Source: Streptomyces wedmorensis
GTDB taxonomy: Bacteria; Actinomycetota; Actinomycetes; Streptomycetales; Streptomycetaceae
DNA length: 64,000 bases
Assembly (NCBI RefSeq): GCF_000716445.1
Contig: NZ_JNWK01000014.1
Coordinates: forward strand, 62,001 to 126,000
Direction of reading: 5' to 3'
The notes under the pieces were generated by a model. The model was given only the letters and a program-made list of their open reading frames with translations. It made no database searches and was not told where the DNA came from. Position numbers and translations under genes: made by a program. This document shows, piece by piece, positions 28,076 to 36,743 of the stretch (position 1 is the stretch's first letter; each line of letters opens with the position of its first letter).

Positions 28076-28980
28076 CGCAGCGCACCCTCACGGCCGTACG
28101 GTCCACGGCCCCCGCCCCCCACCCCACGACCCCCTCCGCACCCCCGCGGGCCCGGCGCCCGCGGGCCGTCACCCCGCGCGTCCTGCTGACCGCGGCGGCC
28201 GCGTGGCTCCTGGCCGCGGTGTTCCTGCTGCCGTACCTGGAGATGGTGGTCACCGCGCTCCGGCCGGCCCACGAACTGCGGGACGCCACCTACCTGCCGA
28301 GCGACTTCGAGTGGGCCAACTTCATCGACGTGTGGCGCGAGTCCCACCTCTGGGACAACCTCCGCGTCACCCTGCTCGTCTCCGCCGGATCGACCCTGCT
28401 CGTCCTGCTCGTGGCCATCCCCGCCGCGTACTACACCGCCCGGATGAAGTTCCGCGGGCGCAAGCTCTTCCTGCTGCTGGTGCTCATCACACAGATGTTC
28501 CAGCCGACGTCGCTGCTGGTCGGCCTCTACCGCGAGTTCTACCAGCTGGACATGCTCAACTCGGTCTGGACCCTGATCCTCTGCAATGGGGCCTTCAACC
28601 TGGCCTTCGCGATCTGGATCCTCACCGCGTACTTCTCCTCGATCCCGGAGGCACTCGAAGAAGCCGCCATGATCGACGGACTCGGGCGCGGAGGCGCGCT
28701 CCTGCGGATCACCCTGCCGCTGGCGATGCCCGGCGTCGTCACCGCGATGATCTTCACCTTCATCGCCGCGTGGAACGAGTTCGTCATGGGCCTGACCCTC
28801 TCCACCGTTCCGGAGAACCAGCCCCTCACGGTGGGCATCAACAGCTTCATCGGCAACTACACCGTCCAGTGGAACTACCTGTTCGCCGGCTCGGTCATCG
28901 CCATCGTGCCCGTGGTCGTCCTCTTCGCGCTCATCGAGCGCAAGGTCGTCTCCGGCCTCACCGCCGGCTCCGTCAAGTAA
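28072..28980 (+). CDS. sugar ABC transporter permease, MalG/UgpE type
   Basis: A 302-residue permease with a Pro/Ala-rich cytoplasmic N-terminus (about 40 residues) and six helices (first VLLTAAAAWLLAAVFLLPYLEM). The EAA loop is EALEEAAMIDGLGRGGALLRITLPLAMPG near residue 200. Its start is coupled to the first permease by an ATGA overlap. The pair forms the transmembrane channel for the sugar delivered by the lipoproteins. Confidence 0.92.
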   Translation: MTQRTLTAVRSTAPAPHPTTPSAPPRARRPRAVTPRVLLTAAAAWLLAAVFLLPYLEMVVTALRPAHELRDATYLPSDFEWANFIDVWRESHLWDNLRVTLLVSAGSTLLVLLVAIPAAYYTARMKFRGRKLFLLLVLITQMFQPTSLLVGLYREFYQLDMLNSVWTLILCNGAFNLAFAIWILTAYFSSIPEALEEAAMIDGLGRGGALLRITLPLAMPGVVTAMIFTFIAAWNEFVMGLTLSTVPENQPLTVGINSFIGNYTVQWNYLFAGSVIAIVPVVVLFALIERKVVSGLTAGSVK

Positions 28981-29064
28981 CCACCGCCCGCCCGCTCCCT
29001 GCCGCCCGCCCGACGACCGGCAAGGGGCGGGCCTTCACGTCGCGCACAGCAAAGGGAAGAACCC

Positions 29065-30342
29065 GTGCCCCAGCACCGACATGCCCTGACCGCAGCCGCC
29101 ACCGCTCTCGTGCTCTGCTTGACGTCGGCGGGCTGCGTGGACACCTCCGGCGAGGTCACCCTGCGGCTGGTGGCCGCCGACTACGAGGTGGCCGCCGGCC
29201 GGTCCGACAGCACCGAGCGGTACTGGGCAGAGGTCGTCCGTGCCTACGAGTCCGCGCACCCCGGCGTCAACATCGAAGTGGAGATCGTTTCCTGGGACCA
29301 CATCGACCGCCAGGTGGCGGACATGGTCAAGGCCGGCGAGGCCCCCGACATGGCGCAGATCGCCTCGTACGCGGAGTTCGCCGAGCGGGGCGACCTCTAC
29401 CGCGTCGACAGCCTGCTCTCGATCCCCGTGGAAACGAACTTCCTGCCCGCACTCGCCGAAGAGGGGCGGTACCGGGGGACGCAGTACGGCATGCCGTTCA
29501 CGTCCTCGACGCGGCTCCTCTTCTACAACGAGCAGGCGTTCGACCGGGCGGGCATCGAGAAGCCGCCGACGACATGGGCCGAACTGAAGTCCGCAGCCCA
29601 GCAGTTGAAGGACCGCACCGGCATCGCGTACCCCATGGCAGTGCCGTTGGGTCCCGAGGAGGCGCAGATCGAGGCGATGGCCTGGATGCTCGGAGGCGGC
29701 GGTGGCTACACGGGACTGAACGGCTCCTACGAGATCGACTCACAGAAGAACGTCGACAGCCTGGACTGGGTCAAGGAGAACCTCGTGAAGACGGGACTCA
29801 CGGGTCCCGTCCCGCCCGAACGCCTCAACCGCAAGGACGCCTACTCGGCGTTCGTACGCGGTGAGGTGGGCATGGTCAACGGGCATCCCTCCCTCCTCCA
29901 GCCTGCGCGGGCCGCCGGCATCGACGTCGGCAAGGTGCCCGTGCCCGGCCGCGACGGCAAGTCCCGTGCCGCACCCGCGGTGGTCGACTGGATCATGGCG
30001 TTCAAGCGCAACGGGCACCCCCGGGAGATCGGCAGCTTCCTCGACTTCCTCTTCAGCGACGAGAACGTGCGCGAGTTCGCGGCACGCAACAACCTCCTGC
30101 CGGTCACCGTCTCGGTCACCCAGCAGATGGAGGCGGACGACCGGCACCGGGACCTCCGCGAGTTCCTGCACGAGCTGCCGACGTCGGTCCTGCCACCCGT
30201 GGGCAAGACCTCGTGGGGCGCCGTGGGAGACAGCACCAAGAGAACCATCGGCAGCGCGATGACCGACGGGGGAAGCCCCGCCAAGGCCCTGCGCCGGATC
30301 GCCGGCGACGCCTCCCTGGCCGAGCAGGCACACGAGGAATAG
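29065..30342 (+). CDS. second sugar ABC substrate-binding lipoprotein, paralogue of the first
   Basis: A 425-residue lipoprotein with lipobox TSAGC (Cys near residue 24). It aligns along its length with the lipoprotein at 25870: both share EVTL-LVAADY near the mature N-terminus, GTQYG-PF-SS, PLGPEEAQ-E, GGGYT and GHPSL. GTG 29065 follows AAAGGGAAG, 84 bases after the permease. Having two receptors around one permease pair suggests recognition of two related ligands, or one lipoprotein acting as a sensor. Differences in the binding region (for example WMLGGGGGYTGLNG versus WELGNGGGYTDAKG) fit a change of specificity. Confidence 0.9.
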   Translation: MPQHRHALTAAATALVLCLTSAGCVDTSGEVTLRLVAADYEVAAGRSDSTERYWAEVVRAYESAHPGVNIEVEIVSWDHIDRQVADMVKAGEAPDMAQIASYAEFAERGDLYRVDSLLSIPVETNFLPALAEEGRYRGTQYGMPFTSSTRLLFYNEQAFDRAGIEKPPTTWAELKSAAQQLKDRTGIAYPMAVPLGPEEAQIEAMAWMLGGGGGYTGLNGSYEIDSQKNVDSLDWVKENLVKTGLTGPVPPERLNRKDAYSAFVRGEVGMVNGHPSLLQPARAAGIDVGKVPVPGRDGKSRAAPAVVDWIMAFKRNGHPREIGSFLDFLFSDENVREFAARNNLLPVTVSVTQQMEADDRHRDLREFLHELPTSVLPPVGKTSWGAVGDSTKRTIGSAMTDGGSPAKALRRIAGDASLAEQAHEE

Positions 30343-30413
30343 GGGCGGAAGGCCCCGGCGGCCACGGATCGCCGCGCCGAGCCCACCCACGCGCGCCACC
30401 GTCGCCGCCGCCG

Positions 30414-31322
30414 TCAGGCGGCGGCGACCTCGCGCTGAAGCTCCTGGGCGAGGAGGGCCGCTCCCATGCACCCCGAGCGATCCCCGAAGGCGGCGGGCAG
30501 CACCTCGGGCATGGCCTGGAAGGTCAGCCGTCGGGCCAGGGCATCCCGGAGCGGGGCGAGGCGTCCCCCGCCCGCGCCGCCCAGTTCTCCGCCGATGACC
30601 AGCCGTTCGGGGGCGTACAGGGTGACGGCCGTCGCGAGGGTGGCCGCCAGCGCCTCCACGGCCTCCGCGCAGACGGCGCGGGCGACGGCATCGCCCGCGT
30701 CGGCGCGGTGGTACATCTCGCCCGCGCCGACCCCGCGCCACCTCGTGAGCAGGGAGTACCGACGGGTGAGCGCGAGGGAGGAGGCGACGGTCTCCAGGCA
30801 ACCCCGCCCACCGCAGTGGCAGAGTTCGCCGCCGGGCCGGACCACGAGGTGCCCGAGCTCGCCTCCTCCGCCTTGAGCTCCCGGCACGACCTGACCGTCG
30901 AGCACCCACGCGGCGGCGATTCCCGCGCCGACGGAGACGAACAGGAAGTTCCGGCTGCCCCGGCCGGCCCCGAGGCGTGCCTCGGCGAGCCCACCGGCGC
31001 GCACGTCATGGCCGAAGGCCACGGGCATCTCCAGGTGCTCGGCGACCCAACCCCGCACCGGCATCTCCCGCCATCCCAGCGCACCGGCGAGAACCGCGCT
31101 GCCGGACCTGTCGTCCACGACGCCGGGCACCACGATCCCTGCCGCCACCGCGCGGCTGCGCCGGGCAAGGGTGGCGGCGCATTCCAGTACCGTCTCGAGC
31201 ACGGCGTCCGGCCCTCGCTCCGGGCGGGTGAACCAGCGCTCCCGTTCCCGCAGGACGCCGTCGGGTCCGAGCACACAGCCCTTGATGTACGCCCCGCCAA
31301 CCTCCAGAGCGACGACGTTCAT
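30414..31322 (-). CDS. ROK-family sugar kinase (probable N-acetylhexosamine kinase)
   Basis: A 302-residue ROK kinase. The zinc motif is intact (ELGHLVVRPGGELCHCGGRGCLE) and the catalytic Asp region reads FGHDVRAGGLAEA. The N-terminal phosphate-binding loop is VALEVGGAYIKG, with Glu where most members have Asp (DxGGT), and lacks the Thr. I chose ATG 31322 because the family N-terminus begins there; a start at 31343 is possible. The context suggests phosphorylation of GalNAc or GlcNAc at C6. A regulatory rather than enzymatic role is less likely as it has no helix-turn-helix. It is separated from the convergent lipoprotein gene by 71 bases. Confidence 0.83.
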   Translation of the reverse strand: MNVVALEVGGAYIKGCVLGPDGVLRERERWFTRPERGPDAVLETVLECAATLARRSRAVAAGIVVPGVVDDRSGSAVLAGALGWREMPVRGWVAEHLEMPVAFGHDVRAGGLAEARLGAGRGSRNFLFVSVGAGIAAAWVLDGQVVPGAQGGGGELGHLVVRPGGELCHCGGRGCLETVASSLALTRRYSLLTRWRGVGAGEMYHRADAGDAVARAVCAEAVEALAATLATAVTLYAPERLVIGGELGGAGGGRLAPLRDALARRLTFQAMPEVLPAAFGDRSGCMGAALLAQELQREVAAA

Positions 31323-31335
31323 ACACCGATCCGTT

Positions 31336-31399
31336 TCTTGCATCAGTAGTGCTCGAACATGGGCTATTTATAGCCCTAGTGAGCACTACTGAGCAATTC
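31336..31399. promoter_or_regulatory. large palindromic operator upstream of ROK kinase gene
   Basis: An extended palindrome. Outer arms AGTAGTGCTC (31345-31354) / GAGCACTACT (31381-31390) surround the inner repeat GGGCTAT (31361-31367) / ATAGCCC (31370-31376). On the right arm TAGTGAGCA (31377-31385) and TACTGAGCA (31387-31395) are repeated exactly 10 bases apart, one helical turn, as expected for a regulator binding as a higher oligomer. It starts about 15 bases upstream of the ROK start codon. Confidence 0.65.
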
Positions 31400-31459
31400 T
31401 GGGCGCGTGGGGCCCGTGACACGCCATCGCCTCGCTCCTGCCCCACCCGCCGGAACTCG

Positions 31460-33844
31460 CTACGTCACGGGAGCGCCGTAGACGGCCATCTCGTAGAGGG
31501 AGTAGCCCCAGGAGGTGGCGCGCGCAACGCCTTGCATGCGGACGTGGGTGACGGGGCGGTCGGAGGCGAGTCGGATGACGTCGTTGCCGCAGGCCGACGG
31601 TCGGCGGGTGGCGGCGGAGGTCCAGTTCACGCCGTCCTCGGAGGTCTCGATGCGGTACTCGGCGGCGCACGCCGCCTCCCAGGCGAGGGTCACCGCGGCG
31701 ATTCGGGCCGGCGTCGCGAGCCTGACCTGCACCCACTCGTCGTCGCCGTACCCGGAGGCCCATCGGGTGCCGGTGGAACCGTCGTTGACGTGACGGGCGG
31801 CCAGCCGGTCGAGGTCGGCCTCGACGCTGGACGCCGTCGCGGTGCCCTTCAACGCGAGGTTCTCGCCGCCGCCGGCCACGTCCCACAGCTCCAGCATGAC
31901 GTCGGACCGTACGAGGAAGGCGTCGAGGACGCCGTCGCCGACCTTGGTCCGGGCCTTCCCCCAGGTGTTGCGCGCCGGGTCGACCCGTACCGCACCGGCC
32001 TGTTCCTGGAGGTCACGGGAGTGGGCGAGCAGCTCCTGGGAGCGATCTCGGTCGCCCGTCCGGCGCGCGGAGACGGCGTCCACCATGGCGACCGTCGCGC
32101 GGCCCCACAGCTCCGTGGCGTCGAGCCACGCGTCCGCGTCGGCCACGAAGCCCTCCTGCACCGCTCCGGCGCGGATCCGTGCCGGAGCCTCTGCGACGGA
32201 GACGGCGTACATCCGCAGTGCGGCCAGGGCCTCGGTGCGCAGACCGGCGTTCCAGTCCGTCCAGAAACGCTCGACCCTGCGGCTCAGTTCGGGCGCCTGC
32301 TCCTGCCACGGCGTCGCTCCGAAGGTGGGCGCGAGGTGCTCCAGGTCCGCGAAGACGCGGAGCGCCGCGGCCGCCGCGCCGTCGCCGCCCGCGAGATAGT
32401 CCATGGCCCGGGTCCAGCTCGCGCCGGCGTCGTAACCGCGGTCGTTCCACGCGAAGTCGGCGGCGCCGAACACCGCGATCTTGCTGGCGTAGGGCTGGTT
32501 CATGGGGTTGGCGACGATGCCGTTCAGATGCGCGGACAGTCCGGCCTCGCGCTTGTCGTACGGGGCGAGCAGCAGCCGGCCGCTGGTGGCGCCGAAGTCG
32601 TTGACCGGGTAGTTGTCCCAGACGAAGACCTTGCGGCCGAACAGCTTCGAGGCCGCGTCCGCCTGCGCGTTGGTGATCGACGGGGGAACGACGTCGGTGC
32701 CGGTCCACATGACGACGACCGCGGGGTCGAGGGAGGCCCGCACGGTCCGCTTGTACGCCGAGTCGCCGAGGTCCCCGTACTCCGTGGGCACCATCTGCAG
32801 GGGCCGCGTCCCCGGGCGGGCGGCGACGAAGGTGCGCTGGAGGTCGTTGAGCAGGTCCACCTGTGCCTGTGCGGCGGCGGCACGTCCGGGAGCCCCGTAG
32901 GCCTTCCGGTCCCCGTCGCAGTTCCACGACGTGTAGTCGATGTCGTCCAGCGGGATGGAGAACGCCCGGGCACCCAGGTCGTGGACGGTCTCCAGCTTCG
33001 CCTTCAGCGCGGCGCGGTCCGCGGGGTCCGAGTAGCAGATGGACGCGCCCGGCGACACGGCGAAGGTGAACGCCACGTGGTTGGCGTTCGCCCGCTCGAT
33101 CAGCCCGCCCAGCTCGGCGAGCTTGTCCGACGGGTACGGCTGACGCCACCTGTCCCGGTGGTACGGGTCGTCCTTCGGGGCGTACACGTAGGTGTTGGCC
33201 TTGACGTCGCCGTAGAAGTCCATCTGGTCCAGGCGCTCGGCCGGGGTCCACGGCGCGCCGTAGAAGCCTTCGATCGTGCCGCGCAGGGGCATGGAGGGAT
33301 GGTCGCTGACGCGGGCGCCCGCGATGCTCCAGCCGCCGTCGGCGGTGCGGACGAAGAGCTGCCGCAAGGTCTGGACGGCGTAGTACTGCCCGGAGCCGTC
33401 CGTGCCGCCCAGCGCGACCTGCCGCTCCGGGGCGTCCGCGGTCACCCGCAGCGCGTAGCCCTCCGGGTGGCCGGGAACGGTCGTGCCGGCGAGGGCCGCG
33501 GCGATGTCGGGCCTCGACGCGGGCCCCAGCCGTACGGTGAGCAGACCGCGCGCGCCGGTGTGACCCGGCGCCACGACGTCCACCCTCTCGGCTCCGTGGG
33601 CCCGCAACTCGCTTACGAGGCGGTCACGCGCGGCCCGGTCGGTGCGGTCGTCGGCGGCCACGAGGACCCGCCCGGTGACCACGGCGTCCGTTCCCGACCT
33701 GTCGATCGACCGGGGCGTGGGGGAGACGGAAGGAAGTGCGGCGGTGACGGAAGGTGCGGTGTGGGCCGGTTGTCCCAGGCTCATCTGTCCGGCGACGAGT
33801 GCGACGAGGAGCGAGGTGCTGAGTAGGGAGCGGGGTCTCTTCAC
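31460..33844 (-). CDS. secreted GH84 beta-N-acetylglucosaminidase (hyaluronidase/NagJ type) with CBM32-like domain
   Basis: A 794-residue exported glycosidase. The signal peptide is RSLLSTSLLVALVAGQMSLGQPAHT. A GH20b-like N-terminal domain (about 50-160) leads into the GH84 barrel starting RGTIEGFYGAPWTPAERLDQM. The catalytic Asp pair is in SIPLDDIDY near residue 270. A helical middle domain follows, and the last 130 residues (LALKGTATASSVEAD, WVQVRLATPARIAAVTLAWE, WGYSLYEMAVYG) form an F5/8-type (CBM32) sugar-binding domain. GTG 33844 was chosen for the GGAGG just upstream and the signal peptide. A DasR-like box lies about 120 bases upstream, fitting control by amino-sugar supply. Confidence 0.9.
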   Translation of the reverse strand: MKRPRSLLSTSLLVALVAGQMSLGQPAHTAPSVTAALPSVSPTPRSIDRSGTDAVVTGRVLVAADDRTDRAARDRLVSELRAHGAERVDVVAPGHTGARGLLTVRLGPASRPDIAAALAGTTVPGHPEGYALRVTADAPERQVALGGTDGSGQYYAVQTLRQLFVRTADGGWSIAGARVSDHPSMPLRGTIEGFYGAPWTPAERLDQMDFYGDVKANTYVYAPKDDPYHRDRWRQPYPSDKLAELGGLIERANANHVAFTFAVSPGASICYSDPADRAALKAKLETVHDLGARAFSIPLDDIDYTSWNCDGDRKAYGAPGRAAAAQAQVDLLNDLQRTFVAARPGTRPLQMVPTEYGDLGDSAYKRTVRASLDPAVVVMWTGTDVVPPSITNAQADAASKLFGRKVFVWDNYPVNDFGATSGRLLLAPYDKREAGLSAHLNGIVANPMNQPYASKIAVFGAADFAWNDRGYDAGASWTRAMDYLAGGDGAAAAALRVFADLEHLAPTFGATPWQEQAPELSRRVERFWTDWNAGLRTEALAALRMYAVSVAEAPARIRAGAVQEGFVADADAWLDATELWGRATVAMVDAVSARRTGDRDRSQELLAHSRDLQEQAGAVRVDPARNTWGKARTKVGDGVLDAFLVRSDVMLELWDVAGGGENLALKGTATASSVEADLDRLAARHVNDGSTGTRWASGYGDDEWVQVRLATPARIAAVTLAWEAACAAEYRIETSEDGVNWTSAATRRPSACGNDVIRLASDRPVTHVRMQGVARATSWGYSLYEMAVYGAPVT

Positions 33845-33959
33845 GGCTGCCTCCGACGGGGGAGAGGCAGGGCTGCCTGACCGGGAGCCCTGCACAACTG
33901 CTTGAATTGACAGGGTTGTTGGAGAAATCTGGGCGGTACACGCTCGCACGGGCTTGATT

Positions 33960-33975
33960 TGTTGTCTAGACCACT
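33960..33975. promoter_or_regulatory. DasR responsive element (dre-like site) upstream of GH84 gene
   Basis: TGTTGTCTAGACCACT; read on the other strand it is AGTGGTCTAGACAACA, matching 14 of 16 positions of the known dre consensus AGTGGTCTAGACCACT. DasR represses amino-sugar genes in Streptomyces until GlcN-6-P or GlcNAc-6-P accumulates. It lies 116-131 bases upstream of the GH84 start codon. The remaining bases up to 34192 hold no feature I can identify. Confidence 0.75.
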
Positions 33976-34192
33976 TGTCGGGAGTGGTCGTCCTGGCGAG
34001 CTCCCGTGGGCACCATGACCACTCCGCTGCCCACCGTGACAGGCGCGCAGCGGAGCGGTCGGGTGTGATGCGGCGTGATCGGTTTCCGGTCGGTGATGCG
34101 GCCGGCGTCAGAGCTCTTCAGGCGTTACGGAGTGCCGTCGGGCGCGAGACGCGAGGCTCGACCCGTTCCGGGGTGATCGGTCGGCGGCCGGT

Positions 34193-36631
34193 TCAGTTGT
34201 GGACGGTGAGCGCGGTGTCGTCGAGCAGGAAGTAGGTCGGCGTGGCCGTGTCCTCCGTGCTCGTGAACTTCAAGGTGACGTTCTGTCCGGCGACAGGGGC
34301 GAGGTCGACCGTCTTCTGCACGTAGCCGGTGGACGCGTTCAGGTTGGAGTACGTGGCCAGGGTGGTGCCGTTGGCCGTGACGGTCAGCTGGTCGTACGGG
34401 GTGGTCGTGGTGCTCTCGTTGGTGACGACGCGCAGCCAGAAGCTGACGGTGGCTTTGCAGCCGTAGGGGACGAACACCGTCTGCGTCAGCGTGTCGCTGA
34501 CCCTGGCACCGTTGCCGCCCACCAGCGCCTTCCAGGTGCCGGTGCGGGGGAACAGCCAGGAGCTGTCGTTGCTGATGACGGTGCCGTTGCCGGTCGTGGT
34601 CCACGCGGTGTTGCCGGACTCGAAGCCCGCGTTGCCGAGCAGCTGCGTCGTGGTGCAGGCGCCGATGGCGTAGGTGAGCCAGGAGAACGAGACGGTGTCG
34701 AGGGCGCCGGTGGAGTCCGTGGCGGTGAGCGTGATGGTGTGGTTGCCGGCCGTGGTGGGAGCGCCGGTGATCTTGCCGGTGGAGGCGTTGAGGCTCAGGC
34801 CCGCGGGCAGGCCGGTGGCCGTGTAGGTCATACCGCCGGCGTTGCTGGTGACGGCCTGGATCTGCAGGCTCACCGCCGTGCCGGTCTGGGAGACCTGGTC
34901 ACCGGGGTTGGTCAGCGTCACGCCCTGGGTGATGCGGGGGCCGACGTTGACCGCGGCCCAGGCGTTGGCGGCGTTCTTGTACGTGGGGCTGCTCGCCCCG
35001 TACAGGTCGGCGGCGGCCTGGAGGGTGGCGGTGCGGGCGCCTGCGTAGTTCGTGTTGGAGGTCATGTAGGTGGTCAGCGCCCGGTACCAGATCTTCGCGG
35101 CCGTGTCGCGGCCGATCGGGTTGACCGGCAGGCCGTCGGAGGTCGGGCTGTTGTAGCTGACTCCGTTGACCGTCTTGGCGCCGCTGCCCTCGGAGGCCAG
35201 GTAGAACCAGTGGTTGGCCGGGCCGGAGGACCAGTGGACGTCGATGCCGCCGATGCCGGAGTACCAGGAGTCCTTGGACGCACCGTCCTTGGACGGCCGG
35301 TCCATGTAGCGCAGCGGCTTGCCGTCGAGGTCGATGTTGATCTTCTCGCCGATGAGGTAGTCACCGGCGTCGGCGGAGTTGTGGGCCCAGAACTCCACGG
35401 TGGTGGCCATGATGTCGGACGTGGCCTCGTTCAGGCCGCCGGACTCGTTGCTGTAGATCAGGCCGGCGGTGTAGCCGGTGACGGCGTGCGTCATCTCGTG
35501 CGCCGCGACGTCGATCGAGGTGAGCGGGTTGGCGTTGTAGTAGCCGTCGCCGTAGGTCATGCAGAAGCAGGCTTCCCACCAGAACGCGTTCCGGTAGATG
35601 TTGTCGTAGTGGACGCGGGAGTGGGGCGCCACGCCGTCGTTCCTGACGCCGTTACGGGCATGGACGTTCTTGTAGTAGTCCCAGGCCAGCTGCGCGCCGT
35701 AGGCGGCGTCCACACCGGCGGTCTGCGCGTTGCCGGGCGCGCCGGTGCCCCAGACGTCGTCGGGGTCGGTGAACGTCGTGCCGACGGGAATGTTGCCGCC
35801 GAAGGGGTCGTCGTAGGCGTGGTCGAGGTCGGTGGTCTTGTGGCCGCCGCGGGTGTTGTCGATCATGCTGTAGTTGCCGGCGGACCCGGAAGTGCCGAGG
35901 GTGACCTGGCCGGCGTACTGGCTGTTGCCGGTGCCGTTCTTGACGGCCTGGTACTCGAAGAGCTTGGCGCCGGTGGCCGCGTCGGTGATGACGTGCAGTT
36001 CGGAGGGGGTCTTGTCGTGCTGCACGCCGCCGACGACGGTCTCCCAGGCCAGGGTGGGTCTGTCGGCGGCGGCCCAGACGACCTTGCGGACCGAGTCCGC
36101 CCTCGGGGACGTGGCGCCTTCGGAGTTGGCGCGCCCCAGTGCGAAGGACTTCGCCGAATCGGCCGTCTTGACCGCGGTGGTGGAGGCGACGGCGATCGTC
36201 GCCCGGGTGGCCTTGGTGACGCTCTTGACAGCGCCGTTGGCGGCCGAGTGCACGACCAGGTCTCCGCCGAGGACCGGCAGGCCGGCGAAGGTGCGCTCGT
36301 AGCGGGTGTGCAGCGTGCCGTCGGCGTCCTTCAGGACGGACTTCGGCAGCAACTGCTCCTGCGCGCCCAGGCCCAGGGCATGGGCGGTGGTGGCGCGGTG
36401 CGCCTGCGCGTCGGCGAGCAGCGCCGCGTGCTGGGCCGGGGTGAGCGCCGCCTTCAGAGCGCCGGCTCGGGGCGCCGGGCTGAGGGAGGCGGCCGGTGCT
36501 TGGGTGCCCGTGGCGGCGGGGGCGGGAAGTGTGGAGGCGGGAAGCGCGGAGGCGGGAAGCGCGGCGGCGACCATGGCGACGCCGGCTATCAGGGCACCCG
36601 CGGCGACGGCTTTGCGGGGGGAACGTCTCAC
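34193..36631 (-). CDS. secreted M4-family (thermolysin-like) zinc metallopeptidase, copy 1
   Basis: An 812-residue exported proteinase. A signal peptide with an unusual tandem PAS(A/T)LP stretch precedes the FTP/PepSY propeptide (VLKDADGTLHTRYERTFAGLPVLGGDLVVH). The M4 catalytic domain contains HEMTH with the third ligand in GGLNEATSDI, and a substrate-site His in VHWSSGPANHWFYLASEG. Then come a putative Ig domain (He_PIG-like, YTATGLPAGLSLNASTGKITG) and a C-terminal beta-sandwich (LLGNAGFESGNTAWTTTG). The GTG start lies 112 bases after the paralogue's stop. It is probably autoprocessed and digests proteins outside the cell. Confidence 0.92.
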   Translation of the reverse strand: MRRSPRKAVAAGALIAGVAMVAAALPASALPASTLPAPAATGTQAPAASLSPAPRAGALKAALTPAQHAALLADAQAHRATTAHALGLGAQEQLLPKSVLKDADGTLHTRYERTFAGLPVLGGDLVVHSAANGAVKSVTKATRATIAVASTTAVKTADSAKSFALGRANSEGATSPRADSVRKVVWAAADRPTLAWETVVGGVQHDKTPSELHVITDAATGAKLFEYQAVKNGTGNSQYAGQVTLGTSGSAGNYSMIDNTRGGHKTTDLDHAYDDPFGGNIPVGTTFTDPDDVWGTGAPGNAQTAGVDAAYGAQLAWDYYKNVHARNGVRNDGVAPHSRVHYDNIYRNAFWWEACFCMTYGDGYYNANPLTSIDVAAHEMTHAVTGYTAGLIYSNESGGLNEATSDIMATTVEFWAHNSADAGDYLIGEKINIDLDGKPLRYMDRPSKDGASKDSWYSGIGGIDVHWSSGPANHWFYLASEGSGAKTVNGVSYNSPTSDGLPVNPIGRDTAAKIWYRALTTYMTSNTNYAGARTATLQAAADLYGASSPTYKNAANAWAAVNVGPRITQGVTLTNPGDQVSQTGTAVSLQIQAVTSNAGGMTYTATGLPAGLSLNASTGKITGAPTTAGNHTITLTATDSTGALDTVSFSWLTYAIGACTTTQLLGNAGFESGNTAWTTTGNGTVISNDSSWLFPRTGTWKALVGGNGARVSDTLTQTVFVPYGCKATVSFWLRVVTNESTTTTPYDQLTVTANGTTLATYSNLNASTGYVQKTVDLAPVAGQNVTLKFTSTEDTATPTYFLLDDTALTVHN

Positions 36632-36672
36632 AGTGAACTCCTAGGACGGTGGCCGAGGGGCTCGGCCGGACA

Positions 36673-36697
36673 CCGGGCGGACGACGGAGCCGCCCGG
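36673..36697. repeat. hairpin between tandem metallopeptidase genes
   Basis: CCGGGCGG (36673-36680) / CCGCCCGG (36690-36697) with a 9-base loop. A smaller GGCCGAG/CTCGGCC stem lies about 10 bases closer to copy 1. They lie in the 112-base gap and could terminate transcription from copy 2 or lie in the leader of copy 1. Confidence 0.4.
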
Positions 36698-36743
36698 GGA
36701 GCGGCGCCGATGTTCAGCGCCGGGGCATCGGTCGTGCGCGAAG

